NCBI GenBank assembly: GCA_041648175.1
Contig: JBAZPO010000001.1
Coordinates: 186,001 to 250,000 of the forward strand
Direction of reading: 5' to 3'
DNA length: 64,000 bases
Origin: Desulfobaccales bacterium
GTDB lineage: Bacteria; Desulfobacterota; Desulfobaccia; Desulfobaccales; 0-14-0-80-60-11
Shown: positions 7,890 through 16,077 of the stretch, one piece after another
Numbering within the stretch: the first letter of the stretch is position 1
Layout: the number at the start of each line of letters is the position of its first letter
Position numbers and translations under genes: made by a program
Notes under the pieces: model-generated
Seen by the model: only the letters and a program-made list of their open reading frames with translations
Told to the model about the DNA's origin: nothing
Databases searched by the model: none

Positions 7890-9281
7890 ATGAACAAGGT
7901 TCGCCATCTCCCCGGTTTACTCCTCATTGCTGGCCTGCTTGCCTTTGTCGCGGCCATCGGCCTGCCAAATCTGGCCTGGGCCCAGTTGGCTCTTCAGCCT
8001 GCCGATAAGCATTCAACTCTCCCTGACGCAAGTCTCAACTATATTCGGGATGATGAGTTCGCTCAATTGATGCACGACAACCTGATCAAGGGGGGCGCCA
8101 GCTTCGTCAAGGATGCCCAGTTCCTCTTCCAGGAATGCTACGGCGGCGGCATGCTGGACGACCTGAAAGCGGCTTTCGGCACGACTCTCAGTTGGGTCGG
8201 CGGTTCCGCCTCCCGGTACGATCAGACGTCGGGGGGCCAAATTTCTACTCTGGAGAAAGCCAAGGAAACCGGCGTGGATAGCATATATGTAGCCAATCCG
8301 CCCCAAGACTACTGGACCAAAGCGTTGGTCCCCCAGTTGGGAATGTCCCAGACGCTGTTGCAGAGCATCAACAATGCCAGGGACAATGACAAGATCGGGG
8401 TTAAGGGGGTCATCGGGCGCTTTGAGAATGGCCAGTCCATCGCGGCCAATGGCGGGGAAAATCTCCTACTCAATGACGCACAGGTGAACTCCCATTACGC
8501 CATCCTTTGGGCCGGCTATGCCGATCACTTGCGCCATTTCACCGATATCGACACCCTCCGGCAGACCCTGCAAAATGTCTGGCAGGGCACCAATTATCAA
8601 ATAAAAATCTTGTATGGCGACGGCCTCCATGAAACCACCAAGGGCCAGTATGACACTGTGGCCCTGCCCGCCTCCTGGAATCAAGGCCAGGTATCCACCA
8701 AGGGAGGCACCATCGCCAACCTTAAGACCACCATGGCAAATATTGCCCAGAACCTGGGAGCCGATGCGGACTTCTTCTTTTTCGCCAGCAATCACGGTGG
8801 AGTGCTCACGGATGTCAAATCGACCAGCGCCCCGGTCCTCCCCGGGAACCACGTGGTGGAGACCTTTACTTTAACCCAGGGCGAATTGATCGGTATGCAA
8901 CTTGAGCAACTGGATCCGGGGGGCCTCAATCCTGACTCCCCGATCTTGACCATAGGCTATGACAATCCCGACGATGGTCTCATGAATGCCCTGGTAAGCT
9001 TAAACGGTCATCTCCTGGGCAAGCTCGATCCCAAGGCCACGGAGACGCAGTTTAGCATCCCCGTGAACTTCCTATCCCTCGATAATGAGATTGACATTTT
9101 CAATGCCGGCTTGGCGTCAATTGTTCTTAAAGATCAATACTTCTATACCGGCAACATCGACACTACCCCGCAAGCGGTCCCCGTTCCTGCCTCTGCCGTC
9201 CTCCTGGGCTCCGGCCTTATGGGCTTGCTGGGGTGCGGCCGGGTCTTCACGGGATTTATGGCACGGACGCGGCCTGAATAA
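7890..9281 (+). CDS. Secreted legumain/caspase-like (C13-like) protein with permuted motifs and PEP-CTERM-like tail
   Basis: 463 residues with a signal peptide (to about residue 31, LAWAQ). Residues ~77-112 read FLFQECYGGGMLDDL...GGSASRYDQTS, resembling the catalytic-Cys segment of bacterial C13/caspase-fold peptidases (QCxSGGFIDDL...TAxRYDE). Residues ~202-305 read YAILWAGYADHLRHFTDI...ILYGDG...FFFFASNHGG, resembling the His segment. In the known family the His segment comes first; here Cys83 precedes His302, so the domain looks circularly permuted. A beta-rich region (~320-430) and a VPVPASAVLLGSGLMGLLG tail follow. Possible secreted or surface cysteine peptidase; activity is unproven. Confidence 0.65.
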   Translation: MNKVRHLPGLLLIAGLLAFVAAIGLPNLAWAQLALQPADKHSTLPDASLNYIRDDEFAQLMHDNLIKGGASFVKDAQFLFQECYGGGMLDDLKAAFGTTLSWVGGSASRYDQTSGGQISTLEKAKETGVDSIYVANPPQDYWTKALVPQLGMSQTLLQSINNARDNDKIGVKGVIGRFENGQSIAANGGENLLLNDAQVNSHYAILWAGYADHLRHFTDIDTLRQTLQNVWQGTNYQIKILYGDGLHETTKGQYDTVALPASWNQGQVSTKGGTIANLKTTMANIAQNLGADADFFFFASNHGGVLTDVKSTSAPVLPGNHVVETFTLTQGELIGMQLEQLDPGGLNPDSPILTIGYDNPDDGLMNALVSLNGHLLGKLDPKATETQFSIPVNFLSLDNEIDIFNAGLASIVLKDQYFYTGNIDTTPQAVPVPASAVLLGSGLMGLLGCGRVFTGFMARTRPE

Positions 9282-9288
9282 AAAGAAT

Positions 9289-9846
9289 TTAGCCAACCAA
9301 CTCCTGAGCGAGAGCCGCGGCCTGGGCCATCAGATCCGTTTGCTGCGCGACTTCGCCGGCTTCCCAGACGCCGACAGCCCGGAGCAGGCGGATGGGGTCG
9401 CAGCCGTACAGCTTCAGCCAACGTTCGTAGCGGGGAAAGATGTCTTCAAATTGCGCCGGGTCGGGATTGGCCTGGGTCAGGATCATCACGGCCTTTTTCC
9501 CCGCGGCGAGCCGACAGGAAAAATCCGGGTTGATGCAGGAATAAGTGCGGTCGAAAAAGGCTTTCAACTGGCTGCTCAGGTCTCCGAAGTATACCGGCGA
9601 GGCCAGCACCAGGACGTCGGCCTCCCTGAGAGCCTCCAAAACCTTCGCCAAGTCGTCCTCCAGGATGCAGGTTTCGCTCTTGGTCTTACAGGCCATGCAG
9701 GCCTGGCAACCCTTAAAGTCCATCTGGTTCAAGAGAAACTCCTGGGTCTCGGCCCCCCGCCCTTTGGCAGCCTCAAGGAAGGCCCGGGCCAACGTATTGC
9801 TGTTGCCCTGGGGCCGGGGAGAACCCAGCACGGCGACAATCTTCAT
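9289..9846 (-). CDS. Iron-sulfur flavoprotein / NADPH-dependent FMN reductase family
   Basis: Begins MKIVAVLGSPRPQGNSNTL, the FMN phosphate-binding loop of flavodoxin-fold reductases. CQACMACK with a later Cys (ETCILEDD) supplies a compact cysteine cluster like that of archaeal Isf proteins, which bind an Fe-S cluster. SPVYFGDLSSQLKAFFDR is the second FMN-contact motif. Likely a cytoplasmic redox protein for electron transfer or oxidative stress. The start at 9846 is preferred because AGGAG precedes it; a longer frame begins at 9867. It converges with the protease-like gene, with seven bases between stops. Confidence 0.87.
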   Translation of the reverse strand: MKIVAVLGSPRPQGNSNTLARAFLEAAKGRGAETQEFLLNQMDFKGCQACMACKTKSETCILEDDLAKVLEALREADVLVLASPVYFGDLSSQLKAFFDRTYSCINPDFSCRLAAGKKAVMILTQANPDPAQFEDIFPRYERWLKLYGCDPIRLLRAVGVWEAGEVAQQTDLMAQAAALAQELVG

Positions 9847-9952
9847 GGCAAAATCTCCTGATTCCATAAATTAGGTTTCACCGCGAATATAACACAGGGT
9901 TCAGCCGGCTCCAGGGCTTTTTCAACGGACCGCTGGCCATTGCTATAAAGCG

Positions 9953-10078
9953 GTCAAAAGTTCTTTCCGGAATGGGAATACTTCAAAAACCAAAATTCCC
10001 TCCAACCCTCCTTTTCCAAAGAGGGGAGTTGTTCGGCATAAATGGTTGGCAAAAGCTATAAGTACTTTTTGGTTATCG
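9953..10078. repeat. Imperfect palindromic element, CCAAAAGTTCTT family, copy 1
   Basis: GTCAAAAGTTCTT (9953-9965) and AAGTACTTTTTGGTTA (10060-10075) are inverted relative to one another, enclosing a CCTCCTTTTCCAAAGAGGGG hairpin. Related words recur near 15152 and 21711. No transposase is present. Confidence 0.4.
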
Positions 10079-10141
10079 CGATATGAAGTAAGATATGGAC
10101 TGGGAGTATCCAAAAAAGTGAAGCTGACAGCCAGCCGCATC

Positions 10142-10585
10142 ATGAAGATCCAGGCTATATTGGGGGTGGTCCTGGCCGTCCTCCTGGGGCTCGCCGGGCC
10201 GGTCCCAGGACAGGACGTCTCCGCACCCAGCAACCCCTGGCTCTGGGTGACCATCGGCAAGGTCAAGGTGAAGGCTGAAGCGGTGCACACCCCGGAACGG
10301 CTCCATTTGGGTCTCAGCTATCGCCGGGAACTGCCCGAGGGCCAGGGGATGCTCTTCTTCATGCCGGCAATTGAGGTCCAGACCTTCTGCATGCGGGGGA
10401 TGCAATTTCCCCTGGACCTCATCTGGATCGTCGCCGGCAAGGTGGCGGGCATCACGCCCAACGTACCCCCCACCTTTCCCGGAAACTTACCCTCGCCGAC
10501 GCCGGTGAACTATGTCCTGGAAGTCACTGGCGGCTTTGCCGACAAATACGACATTAAGGTGGGAGACCGGGTGAGATGGAAGTAG
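10142..10585 (+). CDS. DUF192 family exported protein
   Basis: Starts MKIQAILGVVLAVLLGLAG with a signal peptide ending near VPGQD. The mature part shows the DUF192 pattern: VKAEAVHTPERLHLGLSYR, ELPEGQGMLFFM, CMRGMQFPLDLIWI and a C-terminal YVLEVTGGFADKYDIKVGD. The family is a small beta-barrel of unknown biochemical role, usually periplasmic. An extra stretch (ITPNVPPTFPGNLPSPTP) replaces the usual short loop. The start could also be a GTG at 10118; no strong ribosome site decides. Confidence 0.8.
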   Translation: MKIQAILGVVLAVLLGLAGPVPGQDVSAPSNPWLWVTIGKVKVKAEAVHTPERLHLGLSYRRELPEGQGMLFFMPAIEVQTFCMRGMQFPLDLIWIVAGKVAGITPNVPPTFPGNLPSPTPVNYVLEVTGGFADKYDIKVGDRVRWK

Positions 10586-10686
10586 ATCTGGAGGGGCGGG
10601 TTTTAAACCCGGCCCTACCCACTTCCTCGCCCTTGCCAAGCCCGGCGGATTAATCTATATTCCCTGAAAGATTGAGGAAGTCGTTG

Positions 10687-11178
10687 ATGCTGTCGGATTT
10701 GGACAAAAAGGTGATCCTGGCCCTGCAACGGGACCTGGAAATCTGCCCCCAGCCGTTTCTGGAGATCGCGGAGTATTTGGCGATCCCGGAAGGGGAATTG
10801 CTGGCCATCATCCAGAGCTTGATGGAGCGGGGCTACATCCGGCGGTTCGGGGCCACCCTGCGCCACCAGCAGTCGGGGTATGAAGCCAACGCCTTGGTGG
10901 CCTGGGCGGTGCCGGAGGCTGACGTGCAACGCATCGGCAAGCACCTGGCCGGGCAGCGGGCCGTCACCCACTGCTATGCCCGCCGGCCGGCCCCCACCTG
11001 GCCGTATAACCTTTATACCATGATTCACGGCCACACCCGGGAGGAATGCGTCGAGATTGCCGCCCGCATGGCGGCGGAAACCGGGATTGACGACTACGAG
11101 ATGCTGTTCAGCGAGATCGAACTGAAGAAGACCACCATGCGCTATTTCAAAGAAGGTGAGCCTGTTCCACAGACCTAA
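10687..11178 (+). CDS. ahbB: Siroheme decarboxylase subunit, AhbB-type (Lrp/AsnC-like)
   Basis: A winged-helix N terminus (residues ~1-55) is followed by RRFGATLRHQQSGYEANA, VTHCYARRPAPTWPYNLYT and a C-terminal KKTTMRYF, the pattern of AhbA/AhbB (NirDLGH) proteins that convert siroheme to 12,18-didecarboxysiroheme. This is a step of the alternative haem pathway in sulfate reducers and archaea. The WPYNLY and KKTxMRYF details favour AhbB over AhbA. ATG chosen at 10687 because GAGGAAG lies six bases before it. hemL follows after 50 bases, supporting a tetrapyrrole role. ahbA, ahbC and ahbD are not in the window. Confidence 0.88.
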   Translation: MLSDLDKKVILALQRDLEICPQPFLEIAEYLAIPEGELLAIIQSLMERGYIRRFGATLRHQQSGYEANALVAWAVPEADVQRIGKHLAGQRAVTHCYARRPAPTWPYNLYTMIHGHTREECVEIAARMAAETGIDDYEMLFSEIELKKTTMRYFKEGEPVPQT

Positions 11179-11228
11179 AAGGCGCTAGATGCGGGCGGAC
11201 ACTCGTTTCCGTCCCTTGAGGACCCGTC

Positions 11229-12512
11229 ATGTCAATAAACCAGAAATCCGACGAACTCTTTAAAGCGGGCTGTGAGCTGATGCCTGGTGGTGTGAACAGC
11301 CCCGTGCGGGCCTGGCAGGCCGTGGGCCTGACTCCCCGGATCATCGCCCGGGGGGCGGAAGCCCGAGTTTTTGACGTGGACGGCAACTCCTACCTGGATT
11401 ATGTGGCCTCCTGGGGACCCTTAATCCTGGGTCATGCCGCGCCCGCGGTGGTCTCCGCAATTGCCGAGGCCGCGGCCCGGGGCACCAGTTTCGGCGCCCC
11501 CACCCCGGGAGAACTCGAACTGGCCCGGGTTTTGTGCGCCGCAGTGCCGTCGCTTGAGATGGTGCGCCTGGTCAATTCCGGCACGGAAGCCACCATGAGT
11601 GCCTTAAGGCTGGCTCGGGGCGCCACAGGTCGTCCCCGCGTGATCAAATTCGACGGTTGTTACCACGGGCACGCCGACTCTTTTCTGGTGGCCGCGGGCA
11701 GCGGTGTCCTCACCCACGCCATTCCGGGCAGCCCTGGGGTACCTGAGGAGATTGCGAATTTGACTATCTCCCTGCCCTACAACAACCTTGGGGCGGTGCG
11801 CCAGGCGGTGCGTCAGTACCCCGGCGAGATCGCGGCCCTTATCGTGGAACCCGTGGCAGGGAACATGGGGGTGGTGCCCCCGATGCCCGGATTTCTGGAG
11901 GGTTTGCGCCAGATCTGTGACGCCGAAGAGATCCTTTTGATCTTTGATGAGGTTATTACCGGTTTTCGGGTAGCCCGGGGAGGCGCCCAGGAATTGTACG
12001 GCATCCGGCCCGACCTCACCTGCCTGGGCAAAATCATCGGCGGCGGCCTGCCGGTGGGCGCTTACGGTGGCCGCCGGGACTTGATGAGCCAGATGGCCCC
12101 GGTCGGCCCCATCTACCAGGCCGGCACCCTGTCGGGGAATCCTGTGGCGGTGGCCGCTGGGCTCGCGACCCTGGCGGCCCTGCATGAACCCGGCTTCTAC
12201 GCGGACCTGGAGTGGAAGGCGGCCTGGCTGGCCCGGGAACTGGCCGAGGCCGCGGGTCGTCAGGGCCTGCCGGTGACCGTCAATCGGGTGGGGTCCATGC
12301 TCACCCTGTTTTTTACCGCCGGCCCGGTGAGCACCCTGGAGGAAGCCAAGCAAGCCGACCTGAGGCAATTCCGCAAATTCTTTCAGGGCCTGCTCGAGGC
12401 GGGGATCGCTCTCCCGCCCTCCCAATTCGAAGCCTTTTTCGTCTCCTCCGCCCATACGCGCCGGGACCTGGCAGATACCGTGGCCGCGGCCGAACGTGTT
12501 TGGTCCCGGTAG
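11229..12512 (+). CDS. hemL: Glutamate-1-semialdehyde 2,1-aminomutase
   Basis: 427 residues, the usual length, collinear with HemL: MPGGVNSPVRAW near the start, KFDGCYHGHADSFLVAAGSG, LIFDEVITGFRV (PLP ring contact) and CLGKIIGGGLPVG, whose Lys binds PLP. It converts glutamate-1-semialdehyde to 5-aminolevulinate in the C5 pathway that feeds siroheme and haem. It lies downstream of ahbB in the same direction, likely one operon. No frameshift or missing residue was seen. Confidence 0.97.
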   Translation: MSINQKSDELFKAGCELMPGGVNSPVRAWQAVGLTPRIIARGAEARVFDVDGNSYLDYVASWGPLILGHAAPAVVSAIAEAAARGTSFGAPTPGELELARVLCAAVPSLEMVRLVNSGTEATMSALRLARGATGRPRVIKFDGCYHGHADSFLVAAGSGVLTHAIPGSPGVPEEIANLTISLPYNNLGAVRQAVRQYPGEIAALIVEPVAGNMGVVPPMPGFLEGLRQICDAEEILLIFDEVITGFRVARGGAQELYGIRPDLTCLGKIIGGGLPVGAYGGRRDLMSQMAPVGPIYQAGTLSGNPVAVAAGLATLAALHEPGFYADLEWKAAWLARELAEAAGRQGLPVTVNRVGSMLTLFFTAGPVSTLEEAKQADLRQFRKFFQGLLEAGIALPPSQFEAFFVSSAHTRRDLADTVAAAERVWSR

Positions 12513-12528
12513 CCTTTACTGCGAAAAA

Positions 12529-12672
12529 AGCTTTCAGCGGTCAGCTTTCAGCGAATACACCTAATTGGCACGATTCTCCGACCTGAAGGGCGGAGACCGT
12601 CCGCTATTTCCTAACCTTCTCTCCCCCCAATGCTACCTCGGCGTCTTTGCTGAAAGCTGACCGCTGAAAGCT
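12529..12672. repeat. Perfect 24-bp inverted repeat with 96-bp spacer
   Basis: The arm at 12529-12552 is the exact reverse complement of 12649-12672. Each arm is itself a tandem of AGCTTTCAGC separated by GGTC. It begins 17 bases after the hemL stop. Together the arms could form a long hairpin in the hemL 3' UTR or mark the ends of a small mobile palindrome. The 96-bp interior has no open frame of note. Confidence 0.75.
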
Positions 12673-12810
12673 GACAGCTTGCTTTCCTATGGGGTGAAGC
12701 ACCCCCCGGGGTGGGAAGAATGTCCCAAAAATCGGCCTAAGCACCCAATTTGGAGTGTAAGCCAGAGTTTGTGAAAAGTTTCATAAACCCAGTGATTTTA
12801 GCTATTTCAA

Positions 12811-12840
12811 TTGACTCAGATAATTTTTCATGCTTAACAT
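12811..12840 (+). promoter_or_regulatory. Possible sigma-70 promoter for the OFA transporter
   Basis: TTGACT (12811-12816), 18 bases, TAACAT (12835-12840), followed by a 150-base leader that includes an AAGGAGGTGG run at about 12891. The match is modest; the leader could carry regulation that I do not recognise. Confidence 0.35.
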
Positions 12841-12991
12841 GGCGTTGGCAGGTACCTTGCACTAGTTAGCATGATCTTAAATTTGATCTCAAAAGGAGGT
12901 GGGGCTGGCGTATTGAGAAAAGGCCCAGGGCAATTATTTACCCCATAAACCCGCACGTTATTATCATTCTTTAATCTTAGGGAGGGATCTC

Positions 12992-14275
12992 ATGGTAGAT
13001 AAAGTTCCAGGAAAAGCATGGGTAGTGGTATTTTGCGGCACCGCGGTTAACCTCTGTTTGGGGATCCTTTACGCCTGGAGCGTTTGGACTAAGCAGCTGA
13101 TCAGTGTAGAAAAGGCTGGTCAGCTCATCACCGCCGGCCCTGGGGTAGGCTGGACTTATCTGACCAATGCCCAGGCCGCCAATCCGTTTTCCCTTTGCGT
13201 CCTTATCTTCGCCCTTTTAATGATTCCGGGCGGCCGTATTCAGGATAAAGCGGGCCCCAAAGTGGGCGCCATCACCGGCGGTCTCTTCCTGGCGATTGGC
13301 TGCATCATTGCCGGGTTATCCAAAAGCTATACCGGCTTAATCATTGGTTTCGGCATCTTCGGCGGCATCGGCATGGGTATCGGTTACGCCGCGCCCACAC
13401 CGGCGGCTTTGTCCTGGTTCGGCCCGCATAAACGTGGTCTCATCGCCGGTCTGGTCGTGGGTGGATACGGCGGAGCGGCCTTGTACATCGCTCCTTTGGC
13501 GACTTATCTGATCGGCGCCTACGGCGTTGCTTCCAGTTTCGTGATCTTGGGTATCTTATTCGCCGCAGTCGTCATCATTGCCGGGTCCCAGCTGGCCAAG
13601 GCGCCTCCGGGCTATGTGGCTCCGGCGCTGGTGCTCAAGGCGGGCGCGGCTCCGGCTAAGGCCGCTGGCACCCTGGTGGATTGGGCGCCGTCGGAAATCT
13701 TTAAGGCCTGGCAGTTTTATGCCCTGGTGTTTATGTTTATCGGCACCACCCAGTCGGGGCTGTTGGTCATCGCTAACGCAGCGCCCATCGGGACCAAAAT
13801 CCTGGGTGCCAGCGCCTGGCTGCTGGTATCCTGGGGCGGCCTGATTAACGCCCTGGGCCGGGTAGGCACCGGTATGTATTCCGATAAGATCGGCCGCGGC
13901 AACGCCTATGCCCTGAACTGCCTGGTATCGGCCGCGTGCCTGTTCCTGCTGCCCAGCATTCTCGGCAGCAACAGCGTTTTCCTGATGTTCCTGGCCGTGG
14001 GTATTGCTTACTGGCAGTACGGCGGTGGCCTGGCGCTGATGCCGGCTTACACGGCCGACTTCTTTGGCCCCAAGAACCTGGGCATGAACTACGGTCTGGT
14101 GTTCATCGGTTGGGGTCTGGGCTTCTTCATGACCCGGCTGGCCGGCACCATTAAAGACATCACCGGCAGCCTGGATTATGCCTTCTACCTTTCCGCCTTG
14201 GTACTCATAGTCGCGGTTGTCGTTTCCTGGGTTACCAAGCGGCCCATGCACATTGCATCCGGAGAAGTAAGATAA
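12992..14275 (+). CDS. OFA-family MFS transporter (oxalate/formate antiporter-like)
   Basis: 427 residues with about 12 membrane segments. The N terminus (WVVVFCGTAVNLCLGILYAWSVW) and the loop IPGGRIQDKAGPKVGAITGG are typical of the oxalate/formate antiporter (OFA) family of the major facilitator superfamily. FGIFGGIGMGIGYAAPTPAA and WFGPHKRGLIAGLVVGGYG are the conserved helix 4-5 region. The likely substrate is a small carboxylate (formate, acetate, oxalate or similar); the exact one cannot be read from sequence. Ribosome site GGGAGGG precedes the ATG. The next gene, a dead M50-like protein, follows after 101 bases and may be co-transcribed. Confidence 0.9.
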   Translation: MVDKVPGKAWVVVFCGTAVNLCLGILYAWSVWTKQLISVEKAGQLITAGPGVGWTYLTNAQAANPFSLCVLIFALLMIPGGRIQDKAGPKVGAITGGLFLAIGCIIAGLSKSYTGLIIGFGIFGGIGMGIGYAAPTPAALSWFGPHKRGLIAGLVVGGYGGAALYIAPLATYLIGAYGVASSFVILGILFAAVVIIAGSQLAKAPPGYVAPALVLKAGAAPAKAAGTLVDWAPSEIFKAWQFYALVFMFIGTTQSGLLVIANAAPIGTKILGASAWLLVSWGGLINALGRVGTGMYSDKIGRGNAYALNCLVSAACLFLLPSILGSNSVFLMFLAVGIAYWQYGGGLALMPAYTADFFGPKNLGMNYGLVFIGWGLGFFMTRLAGTIKDITGSLDYAFYLSALVLIVAVVVSWVTKRPMHIASGEVR

Positions 14276-14376
14276 TCCATTAATGGGGGGTAGTTTCCAA
14301 CCCCTAATCTGGTAAACTGAGAAGGCAGGGATGCTTCCCTGCCTTCTTCACGTTCAAAGAGGGTGTGACTTAAACC

Positions 14377-15027
14377 ATGACAACCAGTATTGCGTGGCCG
14401 GTGCCATTTATTCTCGGTCCCCATAACCTCGCCATTGATGCCGTGACTGCCTTTGTAGTATCAGTGCTCCTGGCATGTATGGTCAACGCCGAGGCCCAGG
14501 CCTTTGCCAGCACCTTTTTGGGGGATTCCCGGGTGGGGGCCAAAGACCGGTTCAATTTCAACGTCTTTCTCCATCTGAATATTTTGGGCTCCATCTGTTA
14601 TTTGGTGGGGGGCTTCGGGTGGCCCCGAACCATGGAGATAGACCGCAGTAAATTTGCCCATCCCCGTCTCTATACGGCTATCACCCGCCTGGCCGGGCCG
14701 GTGGCCAACCTCCTGTTGGCAGGGATCGCCGCCAGTGTTGTATCTTTAATGAAGTCCTTTGAATGGGACCCTATGGTTTTTCTTATGGTGGTTGGGGTCA
14801 ACGTCACCACGGCCGTCTACAATCTGATTCCCATTCCGCCTCTGGCCTTAGGCTCTCTGGTCTCCGAATTATTGCCGGAGGATCGTGCCAAAGCCATCCT
14901 GGTCCAGGTCGGACCCTTCCTCGTCCTCGCCTTGGCCCTGCTTTCGCGCATCACTCCCCAGGGCATCTTCAGCCCCTATCTTGATCCCTTGGTCAAAACG
15001 GTATTCGCCTTTTTTAGGGGCGCTTAA
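14377..15027 (+). CDS. M50 (site-2 protease)-like membrane protein lacking catalytic residues
   Basis: 216 residues with 5-6 membrane segments. The overall pattern follows the Rv2869/YwhC type of M50 family: LGD after the first motif, FGWPR...NPRxF-like segment, LAGPVANLLLAG, and YNLIPIPPL near the end. However, the zinc motif HExxH is NAEAQ (residues 37-41), so both His and the Glu are gone, and the Asp of the LIPxPPLDG motif is replaced (LIPIPPLALGS). It is therefore predicted to be a pseudoprotease, perhaps an adaptor or a partner for the adjacent transporter. ATG at 14377 lacks a clear ribosome site. Confidence 0.75.
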   Translation: MTTSIAWPVPFILGPHNLAIDAVTAFVVSVLLACMVNAEAQAFASTFLGDSRVGAKDRFNFNVFLHLNILGSICYLVGGFGWPRTMEIDRSKFAHPRLYTAITRLAGPVANLLLAGIAASVVSLMKSFEWDPMVFLMVVGVNVTTAVYNLIPIPPLALGSLVSELLPEDRAKAILVQVGPFLVLALALLSRITPQGIFSPYLDPLVKTVFAFFRGA

Positions 15028-15468
15028 CCTCACTCCGCTTTAAAAATCAACAGATTTAGCAAAGCCGACTTGCCTTTCGCCTTGCTCCAGATGAATCGAA
15101 TCTTATCCCGCCTTGCGCTAGGGGGCGTTTTTTTCCACGGATTTATAGCGCTTGCCAAAAGTTCTTCCTTTTATTCCCCTGCCCTCTTGTGAGAGAGTTT
15201 GAGAGTTGAATAAGATAAAATGAGTATCAACGGGTAATTTTTTGATGCTCTCGGGAATTAAGGGAGATAGGAAAGATGGCAGTCTTTTTGCAAGGTCTAA
15301 GATAATAACGGGCCTGCGTCAGGGTCCGGGTTATTAAAACCATAAACCCTAAACTTCCTGTAATTGCGATATGTTGGATAGTATAAGCATTCCTCCCTCG
15401 GCATCCACAAGGGCCAACGTAACGTCCTGTGAACAGTTCAAGATTCTGAACATTTATTCTGTTTAATT
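15028..15468. other. Non-coding spacer with CCAAAAGTTCTT repeat (copy 2)
   Basis: No convincing gene on either strand. TTGCCAAAAGTTCTT at 15152-15166 matches the word found in the palindromes near 9953 and 21711. The rest is AT-rich with no recognised RNA. Confidence 0.5.
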
Positions 15469-15498
15469 TTGCTGGCAACGTTATGATTATGGTACAAT
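15469..15498 (+). promoter_or_regulatory. Probable sigma-70 promoter for sugar-nucleotide genes
   Basis: TTGCTG (15469-15474), 18 bases, TACAAT (15493-15498), about 60 bases before the epimerase-like gene. The -10 is near consensus. Confidence 0.45.
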
Positions 15499-15555
15499 TA
15501 GTACGTCTTGAAGGATGTTAGCGGAATATTTTATCAAATATATATTGTTTAAAGA

Positions 15556-16062
15556 TTGAACTATTTAAAGTTTATGACACCGGAGGGCCATTTTTTGGAG
15601 ATTAATATTTCCGGAGTGATTTGTTCACCCTTGTCAAAGTATGCCGATCAACGAGGTTGGCTGGCCGAGATTTTCCGCCAGGATGAGCTGGCTCCGGATC
15701 ATGTTCCGATGATGGCGTATGTCTCGGTCACCAACCCGGGGTTGGGGCGGGGGCCCCATGCCCACCAGCATCAGACCGATCTCTTCTGTTTTTACGGGCC
15801 TGGAGATTTCCGGGTGTCCCTTTGGGATAACCGGAATGACAGCCCCACTTTCGGGGTCCAACAGGATTTTCTTCTGGGGGAATCCAATCCCGCAATACTT
15901 ATTATCCCGCCGGGGGTGGTGCACGGCTATAAGAACATGAGTGACTATCCCGGCTTTGTCTGCAACTTCGCCAACCGTCTGTACCGCGGCCACGGACGCT
16001 CCGAAGCCGTAGACGAGATTCGGTTTGAGAATGACCCCTTTTCGCCTTTTCGGCTGGAATAA
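15556..16062 (+). CDS. RmlC-like cupin, putative dTDP-sugar 3,5-epimerase
   Basis: 168 residues of cupin fold resembling dTDP-4-dehydrorhamnose 3,5-epimerase: SKYADQRGWLAEIFR, SPTFGVQQDFLLGES and IIPPGVVHGYKNMSD. The active-site strand differs from classical RmlC: GPHAHQHQTDLFCF replaces the RGLHYQ motif, so it may be a divergent epimerase or sugar isomerase. It is the first of three tightly packed genes with rmlD- and rmlB-type enzymes, which supports a dTDP-deoxyhexose pathway. The start is uncertain: TTG at 15556 or ATG at 15574, neither with a good ribosome site. rmlA is not in the window. Confidence 0.75.
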   Translation: MNYLKFMTPEGHFLEINISGVICSPLSKYADQRGWLAEIFRQDELAPDHVPMMAYVSVTNPGLGRGPHAHQHQTDLFCFYGPGDFRVSLWDNRNDSPTFGVQQDFLLGESNPAILIIPPGVVHGYKNMSDYPGFVCNFANRLYRGHGRSEAVDEIRFENDPFSPFRLE

Positions 16063-16077
16063 GATGAGGATCAGAGG

